A stretch of DNA of 64,000 bases from Ruegeria atlantica (GTDB lineage: Bacteria; Pseudomonadota; Alphaproteobacteria; Rhodobacterales; Rhodobacteraceae), in the NCBI RefSeq assembly GCF_013032455.1, contig NZ_WQCF01000002.1:62001-126000 (forward strand), read 5' to 3'. Of this stretch, positions 33,200 through 42,055 are shown piece by piece; the first letter of the stretch is position 1, and each line of letters opens with the position of its first letter. Position numbers and translations under genes: made by a program. Under the pieces are notes generated by a model. That model was not told the DNA's origin, did no database searches, and saw only the letters and a list, made by a program, of their open reading frames with translations.

Positions 33200-34309
33200 A
33201 TGACTGGTCTTTCTATCAAAAAGGCGGGCAAGCTTTATGGAAGTGTCCGCGTCCTTCAAGATATCAATATCGACATTGACGAGGGCGAGTTCCTTGTCCT
33301 TGTCGGCCCCTCAGGCTGCGGTAAATCCACCCTGCTGAACATGATCGCGGGGCTCGAGGAAATCTCAGAAGGTGAGATTTCGATCGCAGGTAATGTGGTC
33401 AACGATCTTGAACCGTCCGAGCGTGACATCGCGATGGTGTTCCAGTCCTACGCGCTTTACCCGACGATGACCGTCGCGGGAAACATCAGCTTCGGCTTGG
33501 AAATTCGTCGTGTTCCCAAAGCCGAGCGGGACGCTGCCGTTGCCAAAGTCGCTGATCTTCTGCAGATCGGCCACCTTCTGGACCGCAAGCCAAGCCAACT
33601 TTCCGGCGGTCAGCGCCAGCGGGTTGCGATGGGTCGAGCGCTGGTTCGTGATCCGAAACTGTTCCTCTTTGACGAACCGTTATCCAACCTCGACGCCAAG
33701 CTGCGGGTCGAGATGAGGACCGAAATCAAAAAGCTGCACAAGAAGACCGGCAAGACAATCGTTTACGTGACCCACGACCAGATCGAAGCCATGACCATGG
33801 CGACGCGTATCTGTGTCTTGGAAGGCGGCGACATCCAGCAGCAGGGCACCCCAGACGAGATCTATAACAATCCGGCAAATGCGTTTGTCGCGGGCTTCAT
33901 GGGATCCCCTCCCATGAACCTTATGAAGGCACGGGCGCGCAAAAGTGCTGAGGGGTGGGGGCTGACGATCAGCCATGGGTTGGAATCCATCACTCTGCCG
34001 TATCCCCGCAATTTGCCCGACAGCTATGACAACAGGGTCGTGACGTTGGGCATGCGGCCTGAGCAGATTGTCGAAGAGTACCCGCGTGATGCCGCGGAGG
34101 ACGCCTATTACACGACGACCTGCACGCTTGACCTGACTGAACCAACTGGTGCGGATACGTTTGGCGCGATTGATCTGAGCGGGCTCGAGGCGATCTGTAA
34201 ACTCAAGCCTGGGTCAAGAGCTGATACAGGCGATCAGGTAGAACTACATTTTGAGGTTGGCGCCGCTTGCGTGTTTGATCCCGAGAGCGGTGCAAGGCTG
34301 GACTGCTAA
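33200..34309 (+). CDS. Sugar ABC transporter ATPase (MalK/UgpC type)
   Basis: This 369-residue ATPase energises the importer. Walker A is GPSGCGKSTLLNMIAGLE near residue 35, the signature LSGGQRQRVAMGRALVRDP near 133, Walker B LFLFDEPLSNLDAKLR near 155, and the H-loop YVTHDQIEAMT near 190. The C-terminal 130 residues are the MalK-type regulatory domain. It is followed 24 bases later by the GMC oxidoreductase gene and is cotranscribed with it. Confidence 0.94.
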   Translation: MTGLSIKKAGKLYGSVRVLQDINIDIDEGEFLVLVGPSGCGKSTLLNMIAGLEEISEGEISIAGNVVNDLEPSERDIAMVFQSYALYPTMTVAGNISFGLEIRRVPKAERDAAVAKVADLLQIGHLLDRKPSQLSGGQRQRVAMGRALVRDPKLFLFDEPLSNLDAKLRVEMRTEIKKLHKKTGKTIVYVTHDQIEAMTMATRICVLEGGDIQQQGTPDEIYNNPANAFVAGFMGSPPMNLMKARARKSAEGWGLTISHGLESITLPYPRNLPDSYDNRVVTLGMRPEQIVEEYPRDAAEDAYYTTTCTLDLTEPTGADTFGAIDLSGLEAICKLKPGSRADTGDQVELHFEVGAACVFDPESGARLDC

Positions 34310-34333
34310 GCCTGGCTTGCTGGAGAATCCAAG

Positions 34334-35839
34334 ATGAGCTCGTTCGACTATATCATTGTCGGTTCCGGCATAGGTGGGGCGACCCTTGCCTATGCCCTTG
34401 CGCCCTCTGGGGCGAACATTGTGATCCTTGAACGAGGTGAGCACCTGAAAGATTGCCCAGAGGCGCGCGATCTGACGGCGATCTTCAAGAAGGGATTCTT
34501 CCGTTCGGATGAAAGGTGGTTTGACGCACAAGGTCAGTCCTTCTCTCCGGGCAACTTCTACAATGTCGGGGGCAATTCGAAGTTCTTTGGTTGCGTGATG
34601 TATCGATATCGCGAAAGCGACTTCACTGCCCGCGCATTGCCGGAAGGAGAAACAGTGGCATGGCCCTTCGGCTATGACGAGCTGGAGCCATGGTACGTTA
34701 AGGCAGAGCAACTGTTTCAGGTGCGAGGGACGCATGGTGTCGATCCGACCGATCCTCCCAGCTCGGCCCCGCTACCTCGCCCTGCAGTTCCGTATGAGCC
34801 GCAACTCCGGGATGCGGCCGCAAGATTGGAGGCACTGGGCCTGCACCCGTCGCCCTTGCCCCTGTCTGTCGATGTCGAGAAATGGTTAAGCCGTTCAAAG
34901 TGCCCTTGGGATGGTGTGCCGGACACACATACTGGAAAGATCGATGCGGAAACTGGTCCCCTTGACCAAACGCTTGCCTACCCGAATGTCAGCCTGATCA
35001 CAGGATGCCAAGTCACGCGTCTTGAAGCAGACCCAACAGGCCGTCGAATTGAGGCTGTGCATTACGTGCAAGACGGTGAGGCAAAGTCTATGGTGGCAGA
35101 TCGCGTTGTGCTCGCCGCAGGTGCGGTCAACTCCGCAATCCTGCTTCAAAGATCAGAACACCCAACGCGTTCAGGAGGGCTTGCAAATTCTTCCGGTGCG
35201 GTTGGTCGTTACTTCATGAACCACAACACTACGGCGATGATCACGTATGACCTCCGCAAGGCGTGGAAGACCATTCATTCCAAAGTATTCGGATTGAACG
35301 ACTTCTATCTCAATGACGAAGAAACAGGTCTGCCGCTTGGAAATGTGCAGCAACTGGGCAAGATCTCTGCGCCGGTCCTTGCGGCGAATATCCCGGTCTG
35401 GATGCCCAAACGCCTGCTTCAGTGGTTCTGCGATAGGGCGGTCGATTGGTACGTGATGAGCGAGGATTTTCCATCTCCTGACAGCAGAGTCTATCCTGAG
35501 GGAGACAAGATTGTTCTCGACTGGCGGCCATCAAACGTGAAGGGCCATAAGCTGCTGGTGCAACGCATGCGTCAGGTGTTCCGGAAGGCGGGCTATCAGC
35601 TTATCCTGACCAAACCGTTCGGCAGCAAATCCCCGTCACATCAATGTGGCACGGTTCGTATGGGTTCAGACCCGAAAACCGCCCCCCTTGATCCGTTCTG
35701 TAAGGCCTACGATCACGACAATCTCTGGGTGGTAGACGCGAGCTTTCTTCCCAGTTCGGCGGCCGTGAATCCGTCTTTGACCATTGCTGCCCAAGCATTG
35801 CGCGTCGGTGATCACCTTGTGAAGTCAAAGCAAGCGTGA
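34334..35839 (+). CDS. GMC-family FAD oxidoreductase (sugar/glycoside oxidase-like)
   Basis: This 501-residue flavoprotein has the FAD motif YIIVGSGIGGATLAYALAPSGANIVILERGE at the N-terminus and the GMC C-terminus SHQCGTVRMG…NLWVVDASFLPSSAAVNPSLTIAAQALRVGDHL, with the active-site His (SHQCGT) and Asn (VNPSL). The short, pyranose-oxidase-like layout and the FNVGG-type loop (FYNVGGNSKFFGCVMYRYRESDF) differ from choline-dehydrogenase-type GMC enzymes and recall C-glycoside 3-oxidases such as CarA. No signal peptide is present, so it acts in the cytoplasm. It lies in the ABC operon, so it probably oxidises the imported compound or an early product. The stop overlaps the next gene (TGATG). Confidence 0.85.
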   Translation: MSSFDYIIVGSGIGGATLAYALAPSGANIVILERGEHLKDCPEARDLTAIFKKGFFRSDERWFDAQGQSFSPGNFYNVGGNSKFFGCVMYRYRESDFTARALPEGETVAWPFGYDELEPWYVKAEQLFQVRGTHGVDPTDPPSSAPLPRPAVPYEPQLRDAAARLEALGLHPSPLPLSVDVEKWLSRSKCPWDGVPDTHTGKIDAETGPLDQTLAYPNVSLITGCQVTRLEADPTGRRIEAVHYVQDGEAKSMVADRVVLAAGAVNSAILLQRSEHPTRSGGLANSSGAVGRYFMNHNTTAMITYDLRKAWKTIHSKVFGLNDFYLNDEETGLPLGNVQQLGKISAPVLAANIPVWMPKRLLQWFCDRAVDWYVMSEDFPSPDSRVYPEGDKIVLDWRPSNVKGHKLLVQRMRQVFRKAGYQLILTKPFGSKSPSHQCGTVRMGSDPKTAPLDPFCKAYDHDNLWVVDASFLPSSAAVNPSLTIAAQALRVGDHLVKSKQA

Positions 35840-36768
35840 TGGCGAAGCTATTGGTCCATGCAGAGGAACACCGGGCCAGCCGGCATCAATCATCGGATCG
35901 AAATGCTGTTCGCGGCATTTTTCTGATGATCGCTGCAACCATTGCTTTCTCCTTCCATGATGCGATGACTAAAAAGCTGATCCAGCACTATTCCATCTGG
36001 CAACTGGTTTTCATTCGCTTCAGCGTGTTGCTGGTCGTTGTCTCGACGGTGTCCCACTTCACAAGCGGGCTGGGCGCGATGGCGCGGACGTCGCGGGTTT
36101 GGCTAAACGTGACTCGCGGTGGAATCCTGATCGGTGAGATCGTTCTGATCGGCTTGTCTTACAGATATCTGGGCTTGGCCGAGTCCATGACCATATTCCA
36201 CCTCTTCCCGCTGATCGGTGTCGTGTTGGCGGTCGTTCTGCTTAAGGAAAGAGTGTCTCGCTCTACGATCATCGCTTTGGTTCTCGGGTTTATCGGCTTG
36301 CTTGTCGCGGTGGCGCCCAGCAATCAGCTCGATACAACGGGAGTGGTTTTCGCTTTGGGGGCTGCTGTTTGCTATGCCAGCTACATCGTGCTTACGCGGC
36401 TAACTGCTACCAACGATGGCCCCCAGACGTCGCTTTTCTATGTTTGCACCGTTGGAACGATCGTGCCCGTTCTGTTTTTCTTTGATCAGTTCAAAGCAAT
36501 AAACCCCGACCATCTTTGGCCCATTGTCTTGCTCTGTGTATTCAACATCGTGGGTCAATACAGCATCGTCATGGCGCTTTCATTTGCGCGCGCGTCGTTG
36601 TTGCAGCCCGTGAACTACATGCAAATCGCATGGGCGAGTTTGATCGGGTATTTCCTCTTCTCGAATGTCCCGACCCCGCGAACACTGGTGGGTGCGGCTT
36701 TCATTATTGGCGCGGGCTTAGTGCTGATTATTTTCAATCGCGCCGGGGCCAGCCGACATGAGGGATGA
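35839..36768 (+). CDS. EamA/DMT-family transporter
   Basis: This 309-residue inner-membrane protein has ten predicted helices in two EamA repeats (GIFLMIAATIAFSFHDAMTKKLI… and TGVVFALGAAVCYASYIVLTRL…). DMT-family proteins export or exchange small metabolites. The ATG overlaps the GMC stop (TGATG), so it is part of the operon; a GTG three bases earlier is also possible. It may export a by-product of the pathway. Substrate unknown. Confidence 0.88.
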   Translation: MAKLLVHAEEHRASRHQSSDRNAVRGIFLMIAATIAFSFHDAMTKKLIQHYSIWQLVFIRFSVLLVVVSTVSHFTSGLGAMARTSRVWLNVTRGGILIGEIVLIGLSYRYLGLAESMTIFHLFPLIGVVLAVVLLKERVSRSTIIALVLGFIGLLVAVAPSNQLDTTGVVFALGAAVCYASYIVLTRLTATNDGPQTSLFYVCTVGTIVPVLFFFDQFKAINPDHLWPIVLLCVFNIVGQYSIVMALSFARASLLQPVNYMQIAWASLIGYFLFSNVPTPRTLVGAAFIIGAGLVLIIFNRAGASRHEG

Positions 36769-36775
36769 GGCATCA

Positions 36776-37066
36776 ATGCGGCAGGCAAAGGCAGGTGAAG
36801 CCTGGCTTAATGAGCTGCCGGTCTGCAACGTAAAGAAGGCGCGGATACTGCTGTCGGAAGGCGCGCGGCTTGTCGTGCATCTGGACGAAACTGCCACCAC
36901 GCAAGATCCCTGCTGGCGCATCACTCTGCTTGATGGGGCAGGACGCCACTGGTCGTTAGTGGCGATCGGCTCGAACCGACCTCGCCTGTTGAGGTCTGTT
37001 CAGTTGGTGTATCAGGTTGCGCGGAATTTGTCCGTGGCCGAGGTAAGTGTCCCGGTCGCCACGTAA
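36776..37066 (+). CDS. Small protein of unknown function at the end of the ABC operon
   Basis: This is a 96-residue protein with no motif I know (MRQAKAGEAWLNELPVCNVKKARILLSEG...DPCWRITLLDGAGRHWSLVAIG...). The composition is strand-rich and protein-like. A frame opens at 36758 inside the DMT gene, but GAGG five bases before the ATG at 36776 supports the later start. It is convergent with the second GMC gene, 13 bases apart. Confidence 0.6.
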   Translation: MRQAKAGEAWLNELPVCNVKKARILLSEGARLVVHLDETATTQDPCWRITLLDGAGRHWSLVAIGSNRPRLLRSVQLVYQVARNLSVAEVSVPVAT

Positions 37067-37079
37067 CCTCCTGATCTCG

Positions 37080-38666
37080 TCAGGCGCTCCGCATCATGGC
37101 TGAGAGCTTTTCTCCGATCATAATGCACACTGCATTTGGGTTGCCCGAAATCAGGCTGGGCATGATCGAGGCATCTGCCACACGCAAACCATCCACTCCG
37201 TGCACGCGCAGCTTCGGATCTACCACTGACATTGGATCGGTCCCCGTGCGACAGGTTCCGGAGGGATGCAGGGCGGCATGGGCGTGCGCGGCGCAGAATG
37301 CCTTAATCTCATCCATGCTCATGCGACCAGGAGCTGGTTCGTGGCGTTGTTCAACATATTTGCTGATGGCTGATTGCTGCATGATCTCCATCGCGTGTTT
37401 TGTCCCCTGCGCGATTATCTCCAGATCATAGGGGTCCGAGAAGTAGTTGGGCCTCACTTTCGGAAAATCACTCGGATCCGAGCTTGCAAGCCGTATATCC
37501 CCGCGCGATCGGGGGCGGATTTGTCCCAAATTGATCGTACAACCATTGCCGCCTGGCACGGTTTCGACACCTTCTTCGACGCCCGCTCCGACAACCATGA
37601 AGTACTGTAGGTCCGGCATCCTTTCGGACCTATCGGCCCACCAGAACCCTCCGCCCTCGATCAAGTTCGAGGACGCGGGCCCTCCTTTGAAAAGCGCGTA
37701 CTCCAACCCCGCCATCAGCTTCCAGAAGGGCTTCTTGTACTTGTCGTAACTGTGCGGTCCGTTGAGTTGATAGACGAGAGAGATCTCGATGTGATCCTGA
37801 AGATTCTGCCCGACGCCCGGAAGGTCTTGTTGTACCTCAATGCCATGCCTGCGTAGTTCATCAGCCGGCCCAATCCCCGACAGCATCAGAAGCTTTGGCG
37901 AGTTGATCGCCCCTGCCGACGAGATCACGTCTTGCGATGCTCTGATTTTTTTGGACTTGCCTCGTAGGGTGTACTCAACGCCCACGGCCCGCCCATTTTC
38001 TACGATAATCCGCGTGACCTGTGCGCGGGTCACGATCGAGAGGTTCTTTCGCTTGCGTGCCGGATTCAGATACGCGGTTGCCGCGCTGCTGCGACGTTTG
38101 TTTCGTGCGGTGATCTGATACAGCCCACATCCTGCCGGATCGCCAGAATTGAAGTCCGGGTTATACGGCATCCCAGATTGCTGACATGCCTGCAGCCATG
38201 CTCGCGTCAGGGGATGAATGTGGTCAACGTCTGAAACGCCAAGCGGACCGCCGATGCCATGTGCGTCATTACAGAACCGGTTGTTGTCCTCGGCCTTTTT
38301 GAAATAGGGCAGCACATCTTGATACCCCCATCCGGTCGCGCCCTCCGCTTCCCACCGTTCATAATCGTCTGGATTGCCGCGAATATAGATCATCGCATTG
38401 ACCGAGCTTCCACCGCCCAGCACACTGGGTTGTACCATGGTTGGCTGGGCGTCGTTACGCTCTTGTGTCGCAACCCACGGGATACGTTTGAGCAACCGAC
38501 CTTGCGCTGTTTTATAGTAGGCGCCCGGAATGTGGATATAGGGGCTCCAGTCACGCGGGCCTTCTTCCAGCAAGACTACGTTGCACTCCGGATCCTCTGA
38601 CAAACGAGAGGCCAGAACGCACCCGGTGGAGCCGCCACCAACAATTACTATATCTGCAGTATCCAC
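37080..38666 (-). CDS. GMC-family oxidoreductase (choline-dehydrogenase-like)
   Basis: This 528-residue flavoprotein starts with the FAD motif ADIVIVGGGSTGCVLASRLSEDP and ends with ALHPSGTCRTGTDPMSVVDPKLRVHGVDGLRVADASIMPSLISGNPNAVCIMIGEKL, including the active-site His of LHPSGT and Asn of SGNPN. GGGSSVNAMIYIRG near residue 85 is the second GMC signature. It oxidises an alcohol on an unknown substrate. I place the start at a GTG (38666) with GGAGG seven bases upstream; the longer frame adds a basic, unlikely extension running into the operators. It faces away from the TIM-barrel gene across the third operator cluster. Confidence 0.9.
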   Translation of the reverse strand: MDTADIVIVGGGSTGCVLASRLSEDPECNVVLLEEGPRDWSPYIHIPGAYYKTAQGRLLKRIPWVATQERNDAQPTMVQPSVLGGGSSVNAMIYIRGNPDDYERWEAEGATGWGYQDVLPYFKKAEDNNRFCNDAHGIGGPLGVSDVDHIHPLTRAWLQACQQSGMPYNPDFNSGDPAGCGLYQITARNKRRSSAATAYLNPARKRKNLSIVTRAQVTRIIVENGRAVGVEYTLRGKSKKIRASQDVISSAGAINSPKLLMLSGIGPADELRRHGIEVQQDLPGVGQNLQDHIEISLVYQLNGPHSYDKYKKPFWKLMAGLEYALFKGGPASSNLIEGGGFWWADRSERMPDLQYFMVVGAGVEEGVETVPGGNGCTINLGQIRPRSRGDIRLASSDPSDFPKVRPNYFSDPYDLEIIAQGTKHAMEIMQQSAISKYVEQRHEPAPGRMSMDEIKAFCAAHAHAALHPSGTCRTGTDPMSVVDPKLRVHGVDGLRVADASIMPSLISGNPNAVCIMIGEKLSAMMRSA

Positions 38667-38718
38667 GCTTCTGCCTCCTTCATCACGCACAAGGATCTTC
38701 CCGGTGCGACGACGAGCA

Positions 38719-38805
38719 CGCAATTTCGCAACACGCATTTTTCGACGCAGGATGACGCTGAAATTGCGTCAGACTGCGCATGTAGGAGTGGGTTTGCGAA
38801 ATTGT
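38719..38805. promoter_or_regulatory. Operator cluster, divergent GMC / TIM-barrel promoters
   Basis: CGCAATTTCGCAA (38719-38731), TGCGTCAGACTGCGCA (38765-38780) and TTGCGAAATTGT (38794-38805) lie in the 190-base divergent region. The second word differs from 29948-29963 at one base of 16, and the third is identical to 29977-29988. This ties the flanking genes to the XRE regulon. Confidence 0.75.
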
Positions 38806-38860
38806 TAGGTGCGCATCTCCCTGCAATGCTTGGTCAACAAGACCAGCAGGAGGGGTGGGC

Positions 38861-39751
38861 GTGAGTGACGCCGAGCATACGCGCCAGAAAATCGTCTATC
38901 ATTCGCTTGTTTCGAAGCATGCGACGATGATGATGGATCTGGAGATCGCATCGTCTTTGGGGTTTGACGGTATCGAGCTGTCAGTAGCCAAGATGCGCGC
39001 CTTTCTTGCGGCAGGGTTCTGTCGCGATGAACTGAAGTCTCAGATTGGAGACATCTGGATCCCGGGCATTGGATTTCTTCTGGATATCGAGCGTCAAGGT
39101 GACGATGCAGAGCGCCTTTTGAAAGAGGCAGAAGAGTTATTCGATCTCGCGGCTGCTGTTGGGGCCAAGGGTGTTCAGATCCTGACGGGGCCGGTGGATA
39201 TCCAGTCAGTTCGCAATCACGCGAGCCACCTACCAATCCAAGGCTATGCCGGATTGCTTTCCTATCCACGCGCTGAGCAGATCAAGCTGTCAGCCAAGAA
39301 CCTGAAGGTTCTCGCGGATATGGCTGCCGGACGGGGGCTTGTGCTTTATCTGGAGGCGCTGGGTTGGGCACCGGTCAACACGATCGCAGACCAATGTGAA
39401 CTGCTCGACAGGGCGGATCGGGACAACCTGAAAATGGTGGTGGATTTCTGGCACTGCTATGTGTCGGGTGACACGCCCGAAACTGTGGCTCGGATTGACA
39501 AAGATCGTATCTATGGCGTGCATGTGTGCGATTCACTGCCATTCCTGGGGGGGATTCCGGATGAAAGGGTCCTGCGAGATTTGCCCACCGGCAGTGGTGC
39601 TCTTGATCTGCGCGAATGGTGCGACGCTGTGAAGTCGACGGGATATGTGGGTTGGTGGAGCCCGGAGTTGTTCTGCCGAAAGCAACATCAGAGCAACAGC
39701 TTCCAAATGGCTACAGAACTAAAATCACTTCTGGAAAACCTGATCCGATAG
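38861..39751 (+). CDS. Sugar phosphate isomerase/epimerase-type TIM barrel protein
   Basis: This 296-residue protein belongs to the xylose-isomerase-like TIM barrel family. Metal and acid positions are plausible at GLVLYLEALGWAPVN (Glu near 160), LKMVVDFWHCYVSG (Asp and His near 190), RIYGVHVCDSLPF (His near 215), and WWSPELF (Glu near 268). Members isomerise or epimerise sugars, and some act as beta-eliminases on 3-keto-glycosides. The start is the GTG at 38861: AGGAGG lies seven bases upstream, while the GTG six bases earlier is too close. It is followed by a Gfo/Idh/MocA gene on the same strand. Confidence 0.85.
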   Translation: MSDAEHTRQKIVYHSLVSKHATMMMDLEIASSLGFDGIELSVAKMRAFLAAGFCRDELKSQIGDIWIPGIGFLLDIERQGDDAERLLKEAEELFDLAAAVGAKGVQILTGPVDIQSVRNHASHLPIQGYAGLLSYPRAEQIKLSAKNLKVLADMAAGRGLVLYLEALGWAPVNTIADQCELLDRADRDNLKMVVDFWHCYVSGDTPETVARIDKDRIYGVHVCDSLPFLGGIPDERVLRDLPTGSGALDLREWCDAVKSTGYVGWWSPELFCRKQHQSNSFQMATELKSLLENLIR

Positions 39752-39816
39752 GATCCACACAAACGAACAATGCCGTCACTTATGAGGTGATGAGGCAAAC
39801 TACTAATGGGGATAAC

Positions 39817-40791
39817 ATGTCGAACACGGTCAATTGGGGCATTCTCGGTGCCGCGAACTTTGCGCTGAATCATATGGGCCCAGCAATTCACGCGGCAAAC
39901 AATGCCAAACTGGTGGCCTTGGCCACAGGCTCCAAGCACAAGGACGCGCCATTTCAAGCCTTGTGTCCTGATCTGAAGATCCATGACAGCTATGACGCAT
40001 TGTTGGCTGATCCGGACATCGACGCAGTCTATATCCCGTTGCCAAATCACCTACATGTCGAGTGGTCTTTGAAGGCTCTGGAGGCCGGAAAACATGTCCT
40101 CTGTGAGAAACCGATGACGTTGCAGGCGGGCGAGTTTGATACTCTGATAGACGCCCGCGACCAAACTGGTTTGCTTGCTGCCGAGGCCTTTATGATCGTG
40201 CACCATCCGCAATGGCATTATGTACGCGAGTTGATCCAATCCGGAGAGATTGGGCGGCTGGTACATGTCAGCGGCATCTTTGCCTTCGACAGTCGAGAAG
40301 ATGTCGAGAACATCCGGCATCGCCCTGAAACCGGCGGAGGAGCGCTGCGCGATATTGGCGTTTATGTGCTGGGATCGACCCGCTTTGTAACGGGTGAAGA
40401 ACCGCAGGATATCTCGTCCCGCATCCGATGGGAAAATGACGTGGACGCCTTCACCGACATCCAGGCGAGCTTCCCTGGCTTCACCTATTCGGCCTACGTG
40501 ACCACACGTCTCAACCTGTTTCAGGAAATGACTTTCCACGGTGAAGGAGGATTGATCCGTGTAACGGCGCCCTTCAACCCAAGGATCTATGGCGAAGCCA
40601 GTGTCGAGTTGCACAAAGATGGTCGAGATGTCTCGCGTAGGCGTTTCCCGATCATTGATCAGTATAAATTACAGGTCGAGGCATTCGGGGATTCGGCGAC
40701 GACCGGGTCGCAATATCCGTGCCCGCTCGAGTTCTCTAAGGAAACGCAGGTTGCGATTGATCAAGCCTTCGATAACAGTAGGGATATCTGA
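39817..40791 (+). CDS. Gfo/Idh/MocA-family sugar dehydrogenase
   Basis: This 324-residue NAD(P)-dependent enzyme has the Rossmann start NWGILGAANFALNHMGPAI, the catalytic motif GKHVLCEKPM near residue 93, and the family's C-terminal sheet domain (GGGALRDIGVYVLGSTRFVTG near 172, with the usual Asp and Tyr). It oxidises or reduces a sugar or keto-sugar hydroxyl. GGGGATAAC precedes the ATG at 39817; the longer frame upstream overlaps the TIM-barrel gene. The pairing of this family with a sugar-isomerase-type TIM barrel is frequent in pathways using 3-keto sugars. Confidence 0.88.
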   Translation: MSNTVNWGILGAANFALNHMGPAIHAANNAKLVALATGSKHKDAPFQALCPDLKIHDSYDALLADPDIDAVYIPLPNHLHVEWSLKALEAGKHVLCEKPMTLQAGEFDTLIDARDQTGLLAAEAFMIVHHPQWHYVRELIQSGEIGRLVHVSGIFAFDSREDVENIRHRPETGGGALRDIGVYVLGSTRFVTGEEPQDISSRIRWENDVDAFTDIQASFPGFTYSAYVTTRLNLFQEMTFHGEGGLIRVTAPFNPRIYGEASVELHKDGRDVSRRRFPIIDQYKLQVEAFGDSATTGSQYPCPLEFSKETQVAIDQAFDNSRDI

Positions 40792-41032
40792 GCTACGCAG
40801 GCGAGCGCTCTCATGCCGATGGGTTTACCCCCTTGGTGATACCTGCCCCCAATCCCCGCAAGCCTTCTTCGGTAAGGCGATCCTGAGTATGCTGGGGTGC
40901 TCGCATGGGCGCAATGTATGTCCGGTTTGAGCTGTCCTTGCGATGGCCAAAGGCTGATATTCGCAGCCCGTAACCGGCCCGTCCGAACCTTTTCGGTTAC
41001 GAGTTCATTCGAACAAATTATTGTTCAGTTTC

Positions 41033-41971
41033 TTAAGTGGGTTTTGTGAGAAATATGCTGGTTGCAGGGTTCAGATCGTCATTCGGATCCGTCAGAATAC
41101 CAGCCGGGAAAGAAACCGAGATAGGTTGATCCTTAGTATCAAGGCAGAGCATGTGGTTATTGTCCCCGTCACCCAGATCGGCAAGCGCCGCAGGAGTAAC
41201 AGTGCGTTGAGATCCATCTTCGGCCACTACAGTAATACTGTACAGATCACGTTCCGCATCGCCAGGTTCCTTGCCGTTAGCCAGCGTAACGCCACCCGCC
41301 CAAGTTACCCGAATGGCCTGTACGATGTTGTCACTTGGACAAAGGCTTCCTCTGGTTCGGCGTGGCCCCAAGTTTCCGACCAAAGTCCAATCTTCAACAA
41401 CCTCGGCAAAGATCAATGACGGCCCGTCTTCCAACGGAGTTACGGCTACAGCGGCGCCTCGGTAGTCAAGCGTCCCTTCGATGGAATGCAGGTGCCCAAT
41501 AACCTCGACTTCAACCGGTGGATCCTCGGAAGCATTCCCAAAGTCTCCGATGAGAAGCACCGTGCGTAATTCCCCGGGATCGGTAGCAGGCAACACTGAC
41601 GCGCAGTGCATTGTTCCGAACTGGCCTGACTTTGTTACGACTCTGAAGTCACCAGCCTGCAAAGTTTCCAGATCTACCTCGGTAGAAAAAATGACAGGCA
41701 TCCCGTGTTTGCCCCTGGAACCTCTGCAAATGAGATTTGCTACTCGGGGCAACGCCTCGAGCCCGTGGAAAGCAGAAAGCAACTCGGCATCTTGTTTTCC
41801 AGCTGAACTCGGCAATCCGAGGTTTGGGGTTGTATCTTCAAGTTCTCGACTTGAAACGTCCTGCGCGCATAAAGCCGTTCCCGACAAGACAAACGCAGTG
41901 GCAGGTGCGAGCAATCTGATCGCTTGGCTCCATTTCCTAAACTGCTTCAGCAATAGGGTATTTTTCCACAT
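41033..41971 (-). CDS. Secreted beta-rich protein of unknown function
   Basis: This 312-residue protein has a clear signal peptide (basic start WKNTLLLKQFRKW, hydrophobic AIRLLAPATAFVLSGTALCAQD, cleavage after ALCA). The mature part is rich in Val, Thr and Asp with strands such as GMPVIFSTEVDLETLQAGDFRVVTKSG and PPVEVEVIGHLHSIEG, and has paired cysteines (LICRG, MHCAS, SLCPS, MLCLD). I do not recognise it. GAGGA precedes the ATG at 41971. It lies 85 bases after the CobW-like gene on the same strand and may be the last gene of that operon. Confidence 0.72.
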   Translation of the reverse strand: MWKNTLLLKQFRKWSQAIRLLAPATAFVLSGTALCAQDVSSRELEDTTPNLGLPSSAGKQDAELLSAFHGLEALPRVANLICRGSRGKHGMPVIFSTEVDLETLQAGDFRVVTKSGQFGTMHCASVLPATDPGELRTVLLIGDFGNASEDPPVEVEVIGHLHSIEGTLDYRGAAVAVTPLEDGPSLIFAEVVEDWTLVGNLGPRRTRGSLCPSDNIVQAIRVTWAGGVTLANGKEPGDAERDLYSITVVAEDGSQRTVTPAALADLGDGDNNHMLCLDTKDQPISVSFPAGILTDPNDDLNPATSIFLTKPT

Positions 41972-42055
41972 TTGGTCCTCAGCGCTGCGGGCTTTCGAGC
42001 TGTTACGTGTTGGAGTTTCACAAACACACGCAAACAAATTTTGTCGAACTCGCCG

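Noticed and set aside
38667..38738. N-terminal extension of the second GMC oxidoreductase
   Set aside because: The extension is basic and unlike the family start, overlaps an operator word, and the internal GTG has a strong ribosome site.
41009..41026. GAACAA...TTGTTC inverted repeat as a terminator
   Set aside because: Only a six-base AT-rich stem and no T-run after it on the minus strand, where the neighbouring gene ends.
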